A DNA stretch of 18,801 nt from RUG626 sp964553775 (lineage in GTDB: Bacteria; Bacillota; Clostridia; Oscillospirales; Oscillospiraceae), in contig CAZKLU010000041.1 in NCBI GenBank assembly GCA_964553775.1, positions 1 through 18,801 on the forward strand, written 5' to 3'. Shown here one piece after another: positions 1 through 5,472 of this stretch; within the stretch, counting starts at the first letter, position 1; every line of letters begins with the position of its first letter. Made by a program: the position numbers and the translations under genes. The notes beneath the pieces are model-generated. The model was not told where the DNA came from. It worked only from the letters and a program-made list of their open reading frames with translations, and made no database searches.

Positions 1-27
1 TCCGGAATCGAGCGGTATATTGTCCAT
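1..27 (-). CDS. 5' end of an unidentified protein (partial)
   Basis: Only the first nine codons are in the window; they read MDNIPLDSG on the minus strand and continue past the left edge. A perfect AGGAGG (minus strand, positions 36-41) lies 8 nt before the ATG, which makes this a convincing gene start. Nothing can be said about its function from nine residues. No strong promoter was recognised in the 200 bases upstream. Confidence 0.6.
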
Positions 28-242
28 TGTTTTATCCTCCTGATTTATGTTTTTAAGGAAACGTAAAAAATAACCTGTCTGATAAAACGCCAAAAACAGA
101 AAAATATATTATTTTCGGTTCGCCGTATTAAAAGGTTAATCAGCCGCAAAGCTTTGCGTTTACTGCCGCGTTCCCGAATCAGAATGCAGTATGCGGCTCG
201 CTGAGCGGTCCGATTGCCGTCCCCGATGGATTTCCGCTCATC
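28..242. other. Intergenic stretch with two inverted repeats
   Basis: No gene is visible between the partial CDS and the DUF2007-like gene. It holds a 14-nt perfect palindrome, CGCAAAGCTTTGCG (145-158), and a 7-bp stem TGAGCGG/CCGCTCA (202-208 with 234-240) just downstream of the DUF2007-like stop. Neither is followed by a T-run on the minus strand, so they are at best non-canonical terminators. The part next to position 40 is AT-rich and may contain the promoter of the leftmost gene. Confidence 0.4.
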
Positions 243-557
243 TTACAGCGAACAGTCGCTCTCCGGCTCAACACTGCCGCTCAAAATATTTCTGGCATCC
301 TCAAGCTTTGTTTCGGGAACAAATATATCGACTCCACCGCCGGAAAAGCCCATGACAACATTACCCAATTCGCCGTTGTTGGGGTATTTGCAGACAGTTG
401 CTATGCCGAACGCGGCAAGCATAGAGCGTTCAAGAGCGAGATCAATCGCGCTGCCTCCAATATGCTCCAAAAAAGCGGGCGGAACCTTGTTCCCAAGATC
501 GTCCGTATCCCAGTCTCCGGTTATCCCTGTATCGAAGTGTATACCATAGTCTCCCAT
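243..557 (-). CDS. DUF2007-like small protein
   Basis: A 104-residue soluble protein. I chose the ATG at 557 (MGDYGIHFDTG) rather than the longer frame because GGGAGG lies about 7 nt before it and the extra N-terminal residues look unconserved. The C-terminal half (AAFGIATVCKYPNNGELGN, then GGGVDIFVPETKLEDARNIL) has the pattern of the DUF2007 fold: a short helix, a glycine-rich turn, a beta strand ending in I-x-V-P, then a helix with E-D-A-R-x-I-L. This family is annotated as putative signal-transducing, PII-like in fold; its ligand is unknown. The first 50 residues, with GDWDTDD, are not part of the usual domain. No membrane segment or signal peptide is seen. It lies downstream of murA-rlmH with 112 nt between and may have its own promoter. 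Confidence 0.65.
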   Translation of the reverse strand: MGDYGIHFDTGITGDWDTDDLGNKVPPAFLEHIGGSAIDLALERSMLAAFGIATVCKYPNNGELGNVVMGFSGGGVDIFVPETKLEDARNILSGSVEPESDCSL

Positions 558-582
558 GTGTCTGCCTCCCGCTCTATGGATC

Positions 583-611
583 TGTATAAAAAATATATGA
601 CTGAATACCAA
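583..611 (-). promoter_or_regulatory. Possible promoter of the DUF2007-like gene
   Basis: On the minus strand TTGGTA (606-611), a 17-nt spacer and TATACA (583-588) precede the DUF2007-like start by about 25 nt. Each hexamer matches the sigma-A consensus at four of six bases, so this is tentative; read-through from rlmH is an alternative. A 7-bp hairpin, TAACAGA/TCTGTTA (654-672), overlaps the rlmH stop codon and could attenuate that read-through. Confidence 0.35.
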
Positions 612-669
612 AATATTGGAAAATCTCGTGTTTTCGTTTTATCAGGCAGAGCTTAACAGAGCGCATCTG

Positions 670-1122
670 TTATTTATTGTATTTCCCGCCGCTCAATATA
701 TTGTATGCCCTATATAGCTGCTCAAGAAACATCACTCTTGCCAAATGGTGCGGAAACGTCATCTTCGACATCGACATTCTCACCTTTGCCTCTCTCTTGA
801 TTTTTTCATCAAGACCATCGGAGCCTCCTATTATAAACGCAAACTGCGACACACCGTGAATCTCGGCAATTTCAAGCCGCTCCGCGAATTCCTCAGATGT
901 ATACTCTTCGCCCTCAACGCAAAGTGCAAATGTCATCGAATTGTCGGGTACAGCGGCTCGTATAAACTCCGCTTCTTTCGTCATTCCTCCGTGTCGGCTT
1001 TCAGGTATCTCGATTACTTTTAACTTACAATATGCTCCAAGACGTTTTATATATTCATCGGCGGCATCTATATAAAACCGTTCCCTGAGCCGCCCGACAC
1101 AAATTAACGTCACGCCGCGCAT
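670..1122 (-). CDS. rlmH: 23S rRNA (pseudouridine1915-N3)-methyltransferase RlmH
   Basis: A 150-residue SPOUT-class methyltransferase that methylates pseudouridine 1915 in helix 69 of 23S rRNA using S-adenosylmethionine; it acts on the assembled 70S ribosome in the cytoplasm. Visible marks are the N-terminal VTLICVGRLRE strand, the SAM-binding knot loop FIIGGSDGLDE (about 96-106), the TFPHHLAR motif (122-129) and the C-terminal EQLYRAYNIL segment (134-143). Length is normal (family about 155-160). The ATG overlaps the murA stop by one base (TAATG), so it is probably translated by coupling to murA. The family normally ends in Y-H-K or Y-H-R, part of the active site; here the end reads Y148-N149-K150, a His to Asn change needing one base. 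Confidence 0.95.
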   Translation of the reverse strand: MRGVTLICVGRLRERFYIDAADEYIKRLGAYCKLKVIEIPESRHGGMTKEAEFIRAAVPDNSMTFALCVEGEEYTSEEFAERLEIAEIHGVSQFAFIIGGSDGLDEKIKREAKVRMSMSKMTFPHHLARVMFLEQLYRAYNILSGGKYNK

Positions 1123-2423
1123 TAACTTATTCTCGCCAGACGACGCTCTTCTTCCTCCGGTACATTCACACGCTGAATGTCGGCTCCAACCCCGCGCAGC
1201 TTCCTTATAATATCCTCATATCCTCTCTCAACGTACTCTATGCCCTCGATCTCCGTCTTTCCCACAGCGCACAGACCCGCTATAACCATCGCGGCTCCCG
1301 CTCTCAAATCACACGCTTTAAGCGGTGCGCCCGTGAGCATAGGAACGCCCTCTATCATCGCCGTTCTGCCGTCAACCTGAATAGATGCCCCCATCTTTAT
1401 AAGCTCGTCCACATACTTGTATCTGTTATCCCACACGCCCTCAGTTATCACCGAACGCCCCTGCGCCAGACACAGAATTGTGGAAACCTGCGGCTGCATA
1501 TCGGTTGGGAACCCCGGATACGGAAGTGTCTTGACGTTCGCGTGTTTCAACGCTCCCTCGCGCCGGATGAGCATACAGTCCGCTCCCTCCTCGACGATCA
1601 CTCCCATCTCCTCTAACTTGCGCGTAATGCACTGCATATGCTTTGGTATTACGTTGTGTATAAGAAGCTCCCCGCCTGTTCCCGCGACTGCTGACATATA
1701 CGTCCCCGCCTCTATCTGGTCAGGGATAATAGAGTAGAACCCTCCGCGCAGATGCTTTACTCCGCGAACCTTTATAACATTCGTTCCCGCTCCGCGAATG
1801 TCCGCTCCCATCGAATTGAGGAAGTTCGCGACATCGACTATGTGAGGCTCCCTCGCCGCGCCGTCAATTATGGTTGTACCCTGAGCGTAAACAGCCGCGA
1901 GCATGAGGTTTATCGTCGCGCCGACTGACGCAACATCAAGGAAAATATCGGCTCTGTGGAGCTTGCCGTTCGGCGTTGTAACGTGTACAAGACCGTTTTT
2001 CACTTCCACGCTCGCGCCCATCGCCTCAAAGCCCTTGATATGCTGGTCGATAGGTCTTACGCCCCCGAAGTTGCAGCCACCCGGCATTGCAACGACAGCT
2101 TCACCGAACCTGCCCAGAAGCGCGCCTAAAAGATAGTACGATGCGCGTATGCGGCGCATGAGATCATTGTCGGCAACCGCGCTATTTATTCCGGTGCAGT
2201 TTATATCAACCGTGTGCTTGTCAACAGCTCTGACCGTGCCGCCGAGAGACTGGATAATTTTGAGAAGCGTCGTGACATCGGAGATCTGAGGGATGTTCTC
2301 GATTCGGCACACTCCCTCGACCAGAATCGCACCCGGAATTATCGCAACAGCGGCGTTTTTCGCGCCGCTTATTGTTATCTCGCCGTAGAGAGATTTGTTG
2401 CCATGTATAATGTATTTATTCAA
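1122..2423 (-). CDS. murA: UDP-N-acetylglucosamine 1-carboxyvinyltransferase MurA
   Basis: A 433-residue enzyme for the first committed step of peptidoglycan synthesis: transfer of enolpyruvate from PEP to UDP-GlcNAc in the cytoplasm. The start is TTG (2421-2423) with AAGGGG 9 nt upstream. The active-site Lys-Asn pair is K22-N23 in SGAKNAAV. The catalytic, fosfomycin-binding cysteine is C117 in MPGGCNFGGVRPIDQHIKGF. The loop between this Cys and the conserved Arg-Pro has five residues (NFGGV), where well-known MurA sequences have four; the DNA reads this clearly. Length agrees with the family (about 420-435). It is the first gene of a murA-rlmH unit behind a good sigma-A promoter. The variant resembles the clostridial MurA type rather than E. 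coli MurA, but I cannot tell whether a second murA exists elsewhere. Confidence 0.96.
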   Translation of the reverse strand: MNKYIIHGNKSLYGEITISGAKNAAVAIIPGAILVEGVCRIENIPQISDVTTLLKIIQSLGGTVRAVDKHTVDINCTGINSAVADNDLMRRIRASYYLLGALLGRFGEAVVAMPGGCNFGGVRPIDQHIKGFEAMGASVEVKNGLVHVTTPNGKLHRADIFLDVASVGATINLMLAAVYAQGTTIIDGAAREPHIVDVANFLNSMGADIRGAGTNVIKVRGVKHLRGGFYSIIPDQIEAGTYMSAVAGTGGELLIHNVIPKHMQCITRKLEEMGVIVEEGADCMLIRREGALKHANVKTLPYPGFPTDMQPQVSTILCLAQGRSVITEGVWDNRYKYVDELIKMGASIQVDGRTAMIEGVPMLTGAPLKACDLRAGAAMVIAGLCAVGKTEIEGIEYVERGYEDIIRKLRGVGADIQRVNVPEEEERRLARIS

Positions 2424-2465
2424 TCGTTTCAGCCCCTTGTGCTTTGCTGTGTTTTCTAATTATAG

Positions 2466-2494
2466 ATTATAGCTCAAATGCTTGGATTTTGCAA
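2466..2494 (-). promoter_or_regulatory. Sigma-A promoter of murA-rlmH
   Basis: On the minus strand TTGCAA (2489-2494), a 17-nt spacer and a perfect TATAAT (2466-2471) lie about 40 nt before the murA TTG start. Placement and spacing are near ideal. Confidence 0.8.
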
Positions 2495-2504
2495 CTATAA
2501 TTTT

Positions 2505-2532
2505 AAATTTTTGTTTAGCAAGCAAAAAATTT
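2505..2532. repeat. AT-rich imperfect palindrome upstream of the murA promoter
   Basis: AAATTTTTG (2505-2513) and CAAAAAATTT (2523-2532) form an inverted repeat with a 9-nt centre, ending 10 nt upstream of the murA -35 hexamer. Two related elements with AAATTT ends lie at 3913-3941 and 4000-4022. It could be an operator, an UP-like element or part of a weak terminator for the YcxB-like gene. Confidence 0.4.
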
Positions 2533-2540
2533 CTTATTAT

Positions 2541-2573
2541 TGTAAATTTTACCCATTTGTGTGGGCATTTACA
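2541..2573 (-). terminator. Hairpin at the end of the YcxB-like gene
   Basis: TGTAAAT (2541-2547) pairs with ATTTACA (2567-2573), with an inner CCCA/TGGG stem. The outer arm overlaps the stop codon. On the minus strand it is followed by AATAAGAAATTTTTT, so the T-run is about 10 nt away; a weak intrinsic terminator is likely but not certain. Confidence 0.45.
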
Positions 2574-3075
2574 CCGCCGAGGTCAATTTCTTCCGCGTAT
2601 CCTCCCATGTACCTTTTACAAAGCCGTCTTTCGCGAGCATAACGCCTCGTTTATCCTGACAGAACAGAATAATGAGGTTCTCCGTCTCATAAATCTTCTT
2701 AACGCTGTCGTACATCAGCTTCAGTTCTCCCGACTCGGTGACAATGACAAAATAGTCCTCATAAAATTTCGTTGTTCTGACAGGGATCTCTCCGCCGTTT
2801 TTTGTGAGCATACTCCTGTAAGCCTTATTCCAGCGTCCCTTAGAGTAAAACAGCAAAACGAGTCCGAAAAGCACCGCCGCGATTAAAAGCTCCGCCAATA
2901 CGAATAGTATTCCGTTTTCCTCGGATATAGTAAAGACGGCGAACGCGAGCCAGAGCGCGAAGAGCATAATTCCGATTCGCGTTACAGTTTGCTTATAATC
3001 GGATATTGCCTTCATGCCCTCATAGTAGAGCCGCCGCGTAACCTTAAATTTGTTTTCAACCTGTGGATCCTGCAT
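2569..3075 (-). CDS. YcxB-like membrane protein
   Basis: A 168-residue protein with the layout of the YcxB-like family (PF14317): a short soluble N-terminus, two close transmembrane helices (about residues 32-52 and 55-77, the second rich in L, V and F), then a soluble beta-rich domain. The C-terminal part, with FYEDYFVIVTESGELKLMYDSVKKIYETENLIILF (about 103-138), is typical of that domain. The function of the family is unknown. The ATG at 3075 has GGAGG about 9 nt upstream. It lies 36 nt downstream of udp on the same strand and is probably co-transcribed with it. There is no signal peptide beyond the first helix, and no catalytic motif is seen. Confidence 0.75.
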   Translation of the reverse strand: MQDPQVENKFKVTRRLYYEGMKAISDYKQTVTRIGIMLFALWLAFAVFTISEENGILFVLAELLIAAVLFGLVLLFYSKGRWNKAYRSMLTKNGGEIPVRTTKFYEDYFVIVTESGELKLMYDSVKKIYETENLIILFCQDKRGVMLAKDGFVKGTWEDTRKKLTSAV

Positions 3076-3111
3076 TTTTATGTTCCTCCATGTTATATTA
3101 AAAGCAGAAGT

Positions 3112-3867
3112 TCATTTCGTTTCAAGTATAATGCGTTCCATGGCGCGAACAGCGGTTTTTATAGCGTTTTCTGTATCGGGTGAATCCGGTTCGCCGTAAC
3201 CCGCCGCCTTGCGCTCCTGGTTCCATATTACATTCAGCACCGTTCCGCACCTTACGCCGAGAGATGCCGCTACCGTAAAAAGAGCCGCTGACTCCATCTC
3301 ACTTCCGAGAACTCCCAGACGCTTCCACGCCTGCCACTTGTCGAGAAGCTCATATGACACCGGCATTCTCTCAGGGGAGTGCTGACCATAAAACGAGTCC
3401 TTGCAGTGTACAACACCGGTGTGTACACAAAGTCCCATCTCAGCCGCCGCCGCGGCAAGTGCGCTTGTTACCGTGAAATCAGCCGCCGCCGGATACTCTA
3501 TTGGAGCGTACTCGCGGCTTGTACCCTCCATTCTGACAGCCGCAGCCGCGACTATGATGTCTCCGCTTTTCACGCTCATGTTGATTCCCCCGCAGGTGCC
3601 AATTCGTATAAACGTGCGGCAGCCCAAAGCGGCAAGCTCCTCCATGGCAATAGATGCTGATGGTCCTCCGATCCCTGTAGACGTGACATTTACCGGAACG
3701 CCGCCGAGTGTGCCGACGTAGGTAACGAACTCGCGGTTTTCCGCAACCTTGCGCGGCGAAGTGAGGTGTTCGGCAATCCTGCGGACTCTTCCCGGATCGC
3801 CGGGGAGGAACGCGTATTCTCCTATGTCATCGGATGAGCATTGTATGTGGTATTGTTTTATCGGCAT
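3112..3867 (-). CDS. udp: Uridine phosphorylase
   Basis: A 251-residue nucleoside phosphorylase of the PNP/UDP family I; it splits uridine with phosphate into uracil and ribose-1-phosphate for pyrimidine salvage. Key marks are the phosphate loop LPGDPGRV (21-28), REFVTY (45-50), STGIGGPSASIAMEEL (63-78), FIRIGTCGG (86-94, phosphate-binding Arg88), the base-site segment KDSFYGQHSPERM (156-168) and the ribose-binding GSEMESAALF (188-197). The pattern is closer to Udp than to DeoD. AAGGAG lies 9 nt before the ATG. The downstream YcxB-like gene follows after 36 nt. No clear -10/-35 was found in the upstream 150 bases, which do contain an AT-rich palindrome at 3913-3941. Specificity for uridine over other nucleosides is inferred from sequence only. 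Confidence 0.9.
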   Translation of the reverse strand: MPIKQYHIQCSSDDIGEYAFLPGDPGRVRRIAEHLTSPRKVAENREFVTYVGTLGGVPVNVTSTGIGGPSASIAMEELAALGCRTFIRIGTCGGINMSVKSGDIIVAAAAVRMEGTSREYAPIEYPAAADFTVTSALAAAAAEMGLCVHTGVVHCKDSFYGQHSPERMPVSYELLDKWQAWKRLGVLGSEMESAALFTVAASLGVRCGTVLNVIWNQERKAAGYGEPDSPDTENAIKTAVRAMERIILETK

Positions 3868-3912
3868 TGAGAAGCTCTCCTTTCTATGCCTTCACGGAAA
3901 CCGGTTTTTCAA

Positions 3913-3941
3913 AAATTTCTTGCTGTTCAAGCAATAAATTT
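3913..3941. repeat. AT-rich palindrome upstream of udp
   Basis: AAATTTCTTGCT (3913-3924) and AGCAATAAATTT (3930-3941) match as an inverted repeat at 11 of 12 positions with a 5-nt centre. It lies about 46 nt before the udp start. It shares the AAATTT ends, and the TTGCTTG core on the minus strand, with the element at 2505-2532. Confidence 0.5.
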
Positions 3942-3999
3942 TAACTTTAAGGTACATTTTATATAAGCCGTAAGCTCATACAGCATCATCATAATCAGG

Positions 4000-4022
4000 A
4001 AATTTATTCCTCGAATAAATTT
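4000..4022. repeat. Perfect 10-bp AT-rich inverted repeat
   Basis: AAATTTATTC (4000-4009), a 3-nt centre and GAATAAATTT (4013-4022) form a perfect inverted repeat. Its right arm overlaps the -35 hexamer of the lipoprotein promoter (4020-4025). That placement is typical of an operator, though no regulator is identified. Confidence 0.55.
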
Positions 4023-4047
4023 ACAGTGAACGGCAAAATACTATATT
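4020..4047 (+). promoter_or_regulatory. Sigma-A promoter of the acidic lipoprotein gene
   Basis: TTTACA (4020-4025), a 16-nt spacer and TATATT (4042-4047) precede the start at 4085 by about 30 nt, which fits a short leader holding the GGAGGAG ribosome binding site. Confidence 0.65.
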
Positions 4048-4084
4048 CGCAAAGCAAAAATCCTAAGATAAGTATGGAGGAGAC

Positions 4085-4523
4085 ATGAAAAGAAAAGCAA
4101 TTACAGCGTCCGTACTGTCGCTCATACTTCTGTTTTCGTTGAACGGCTGCCGCAAGTCCGACGCTGACAACAGCGACACTTCAACTGATGGGTTCATCGG
4201 TGATGCCGAAAACGGTTTAGATAGCGCAAAGGACGATATGAACGACGCTATGAAGGATACCGAGGACGCGCTTGAGGATGCCGGAGATGCCATTACAGGC
4301 GGAAACAGCTCCGACTCAGGCACCAGCTCAGGCTCAGGCTCAAACNNNNNNNNNNNNNNNNNNNNNNNNNNNNNNNNNNNNNNNNNNNNNNNNNNNNNNN
4401 NNNNNNNNNNNNNNNNNNNNNNNNNNNNNNNNNNNNNNNNNNNNNACACGCGACCCGAACCTTGATATGTACGAGACTGATACAAACGATGATGTCACCG
4501 ATTCGGAGCGTTCATCGGACTGA
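4085..4523 (+). CDS. Small acidic lipoprotein, interrupted by a sequence gap
   Basis: The ATG at 4085 follows GGAGGAG by 3-4 nt. The product begins with a lipoprotein signal: MKRK, a hydrophobic core, then the lipobox L-N-G-C with the lipidated C22. The mature part is highly acidic and rich in D, E, S and T (DNSDTSTDGFIGDAENGLDSAKDDMNDAMKDTEDALEDAGDAI in short stretches), then a Ser/Gly linker. The 100-N gap starts inside the linker. After it, the frame ending at 4523 continues with the same acidic style (DPNLDMYETDTNDD...DSERSSD) and is the likely true C-terminus, although it is out of register with the upstream part when the gap is counted as exactly 100. No domain is recognised. It is probably anchored outside the membrane; its function is unknown. 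Confidence 0.65.
4346..4445. other. Assembly gap (100 N)
   Basis: Exactly 100 N, the customary placeholder for a gap of unknown length. The gap falls in a run coding for alternating Ser and Gly or similar, so a low-complexity repeat probably broke the assembly. Confidence 0.95.
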
Positions 4524-4554
4524 GCGGGCAGCCACAGCGGCGGCACTCCTTATG

Positions 4555-4752
4555 AAAAAGGCTACGGCAAATTCCGACTGTGCCGCGCTGACCGTCCGGC
4601 AGAGTTAAGCCGCCTCTTTTCCTCGGCATTGTCGGCTCTCAGACTGACTTATTCCGCTTTCTCCCTTTTCCGACCGGTTCAGGAAAGGAGAGAAAGCGGC
4701 AAAATTCAAGGCTTCCGCAGATTTTGCCGATATAACGCGGTTAAACTATATA
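4555..4752 (-). ncRNA. Candidate structured non-coding RNA
   Basis: No minus-strand gene follows the strong promoter at 4759-4787, yet the region downstream is rich in hairpins. In transcription order: CGGCAAAAT/ATTTTGCCG (9 bp, 4697-4729); an 18-position stem 4682-4699 with 4654-4671 (17 pairs including one wobble, 10-nt loop); then a 5-bp CGGCA/TGCCG hairpin (4565-4585) followed 4 nt later by CTTTTT (4555-4560), a plausible weak terminator. The first two hairpins share bases 4697-4699. I do not recognise it as 6S, SRP, tmRNA, RNase P or a known riboswitch. An untranslated region, or a dispersed repeat, is the alternative. The existence of the RNA is inferred. Confidence 0.4.
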
Positions 4753-4758
4753 TGTTAT

Positions 4759-4787
4759 ATTATACATAATGAAGCGCGATTAGTCAA
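4759..4787 (-). promoter_or_regulatory. Strong minus-strand promoter without a downstream gene
   Basis: On the minus strand TTGACT (4782-4787), a 17-nt spacer and TATAAT (4759-4764) form a near-consensus sigma-A promoter. Transcription would start near 4752 and run into the hairpin-rich stretch behind the lipoprotein gene. Confidence 0.65.
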
Positions 4788-4963
4788 TGAGTTTTTTATA
4801 TTTTGGCGCACGAATTTTTGCGGTACCGGTACTGTTCAGCCGTTGCAGGCTTAATTTGCCCGTCCGGCAGGCGGCAAGCCCGCCGCAAGGTAAAAATATA
4901 TTCAAAATATTTTCAAAAAAGAAATAAATTATTATTTAACCTCTTTCTTTTTCCGATTAGCTG
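4788..4963. other. Intergenic stretch before the thioesterase
   Basis: No gene is seen. The left part is AT-rich; the middle has a GC-rich hairpin, GGCGG/CCGCC with a 5-nt loop (about 4868-4882). The right part is very A/T-rich and leads into the thioesterase promoter. Confidence 0.4.
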
Positions 4964-4972
4964 TGGTATAAT
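4964..4972 (+). promoter_or_regulatory. Extended -10 promoter of the thioesterase gene
   Basis: TGGTATAAT (4964-4972) is an extended -10 element with a perfect TATAAT; the preceding TG makes TGTGGTATAAT. No good -35 lies at the expected distance, as is usual for this class. It is 35 nt before the TTG start at 5008. Confidence 0.65.
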
Positions 4973-5007
4973 AGTTCCGAACACGATAAAGAAAAGAGTG
5001 ATACAGC

Positions 5008-5397
5008 TTGAATATCAAAGCAGGAATGAAGGGTGTCGCGGAGCTGGAAGTAACCGAGAAGATGACAGCGTCCGCGCTTATATCCGGCGGTCTGCCTGTG
5101 TTTGCCACGCCGTACCTTGTCGCTCTCATGGAGTATGCCGCCTGCAACGCGATCGAGAAATATATCGATGAGGGATTCACAAGCGTCGGCTCCGGTTTTA
5201 ACTTTGTCCATAGTGCCGCAACTCCCGTGGGTCTTGTCGTGAGAGCCGAAGCTGAGGTTACGAACGTGGATCGCCGCGCCGTGACGTTTCGCGTTACCGC
5301 CTATGACGGCAAAGGTGTCATAGGATCCGGCACACACACAAGGTTTATCGTCAGTATCGATTCTTTCCTGAAAAAAGCGCGGAGGAAGCTCCTGTGA
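5008..5397 (+). CDS. FlK-like hot-dog thioesterase
   Basis: A 129-residue single-domain hot-dog protein related to fluoroacetyl-CoA thioesterase FlK and the wider thioesterase superfamily; such enzymes hydrolyse small acyl-CoA esters in the cytoplasm. The FlK triad Thr42-Glu50-His76 is matched at the same spacing by T34 (VFATPYLV), E42 (ALMEYAA) and H68 (FNFVHSAATPVG). The typical GSGFNFVHSAATP strand and the C-terminal GTHTRFIVS strand are present. The start is TTG at 5008 with only a weak AAAGAG upstream. The stop TGA overlaps the GTG of a 23-codon ORF. Fluoroacetate activity is not implied; most Clostridia homologues have unknown acyl-CoA substrates. Confidence 0.85.
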   Translation: MNIKAGMKGVAELEVTEKMTASALISGGLPVFATPYLVALMEYAACNAIEKYIDEGFTSVGSGFNFVHSAATPVGLVVRAEAEVTNVDRRAVTFRVTAYDGKGVIGSGTHTRFIVSIDSFLKKARRKLL

Positions 5398-5465
5398 ACA
5401 TCAAAGCGTTTTCCCTGAGCCGGTCCGAGCCGATCATGAAGTTCTGTACGCGAAGTGAGGGGTAG
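5394..5465 (+). CDS. Possible 23-residue peptide coupled to the thioesterase gene
   Basis: A GTG at 5394 overlaps the thioesterase stop (GTGA) and is preceded by a perfect GGAGG (5381-5385) with 8 nt spacing, a better ribosome binding site than the thioesterase itself has. The reading frame gives MNIKAFSLSRSEPIMKFCTRSEG and ends with TAG at 5463-5465, inside the GAGGGG that serves the next gene. Its first five residues, MNIKA, are the same as those of the thioesterase. It could be a genuine small protein, a coupling ORF that carries ribosomes to the PF06541 gene, or the remnant of a longer gene. No function is proposed. Confidence 0.4.
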   Translation: MNIKAFSLSRSEPIMKFCTRSEG

Positions 5466-5472
5466 TCTTCAT

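Noticed and set aside
491..500. First reading of PNPase as lacking a catalytic aspartate (GEMD instead of GDMD)
   Set aside because: On careful alignment the catalytic residues are the D of EDFHG and the D of MDFK, both present; the changed residue is the non-catalytic one between them. Positions given are protein residues.
4552..4608. Short ORF reading MKKATANSDCAALTVRQS
   Set aside because: No ribosome binding site; it lies in the hairpin-rich stretch and is explained by the structured region on the other strand.
4524..4620. Possible cobalamin-type core on the plus strand
   Set aside because: Phrases such as GGCAAATTCCGACTG recall the aptamer, but the order of conserved segments and the closing helix are missing.
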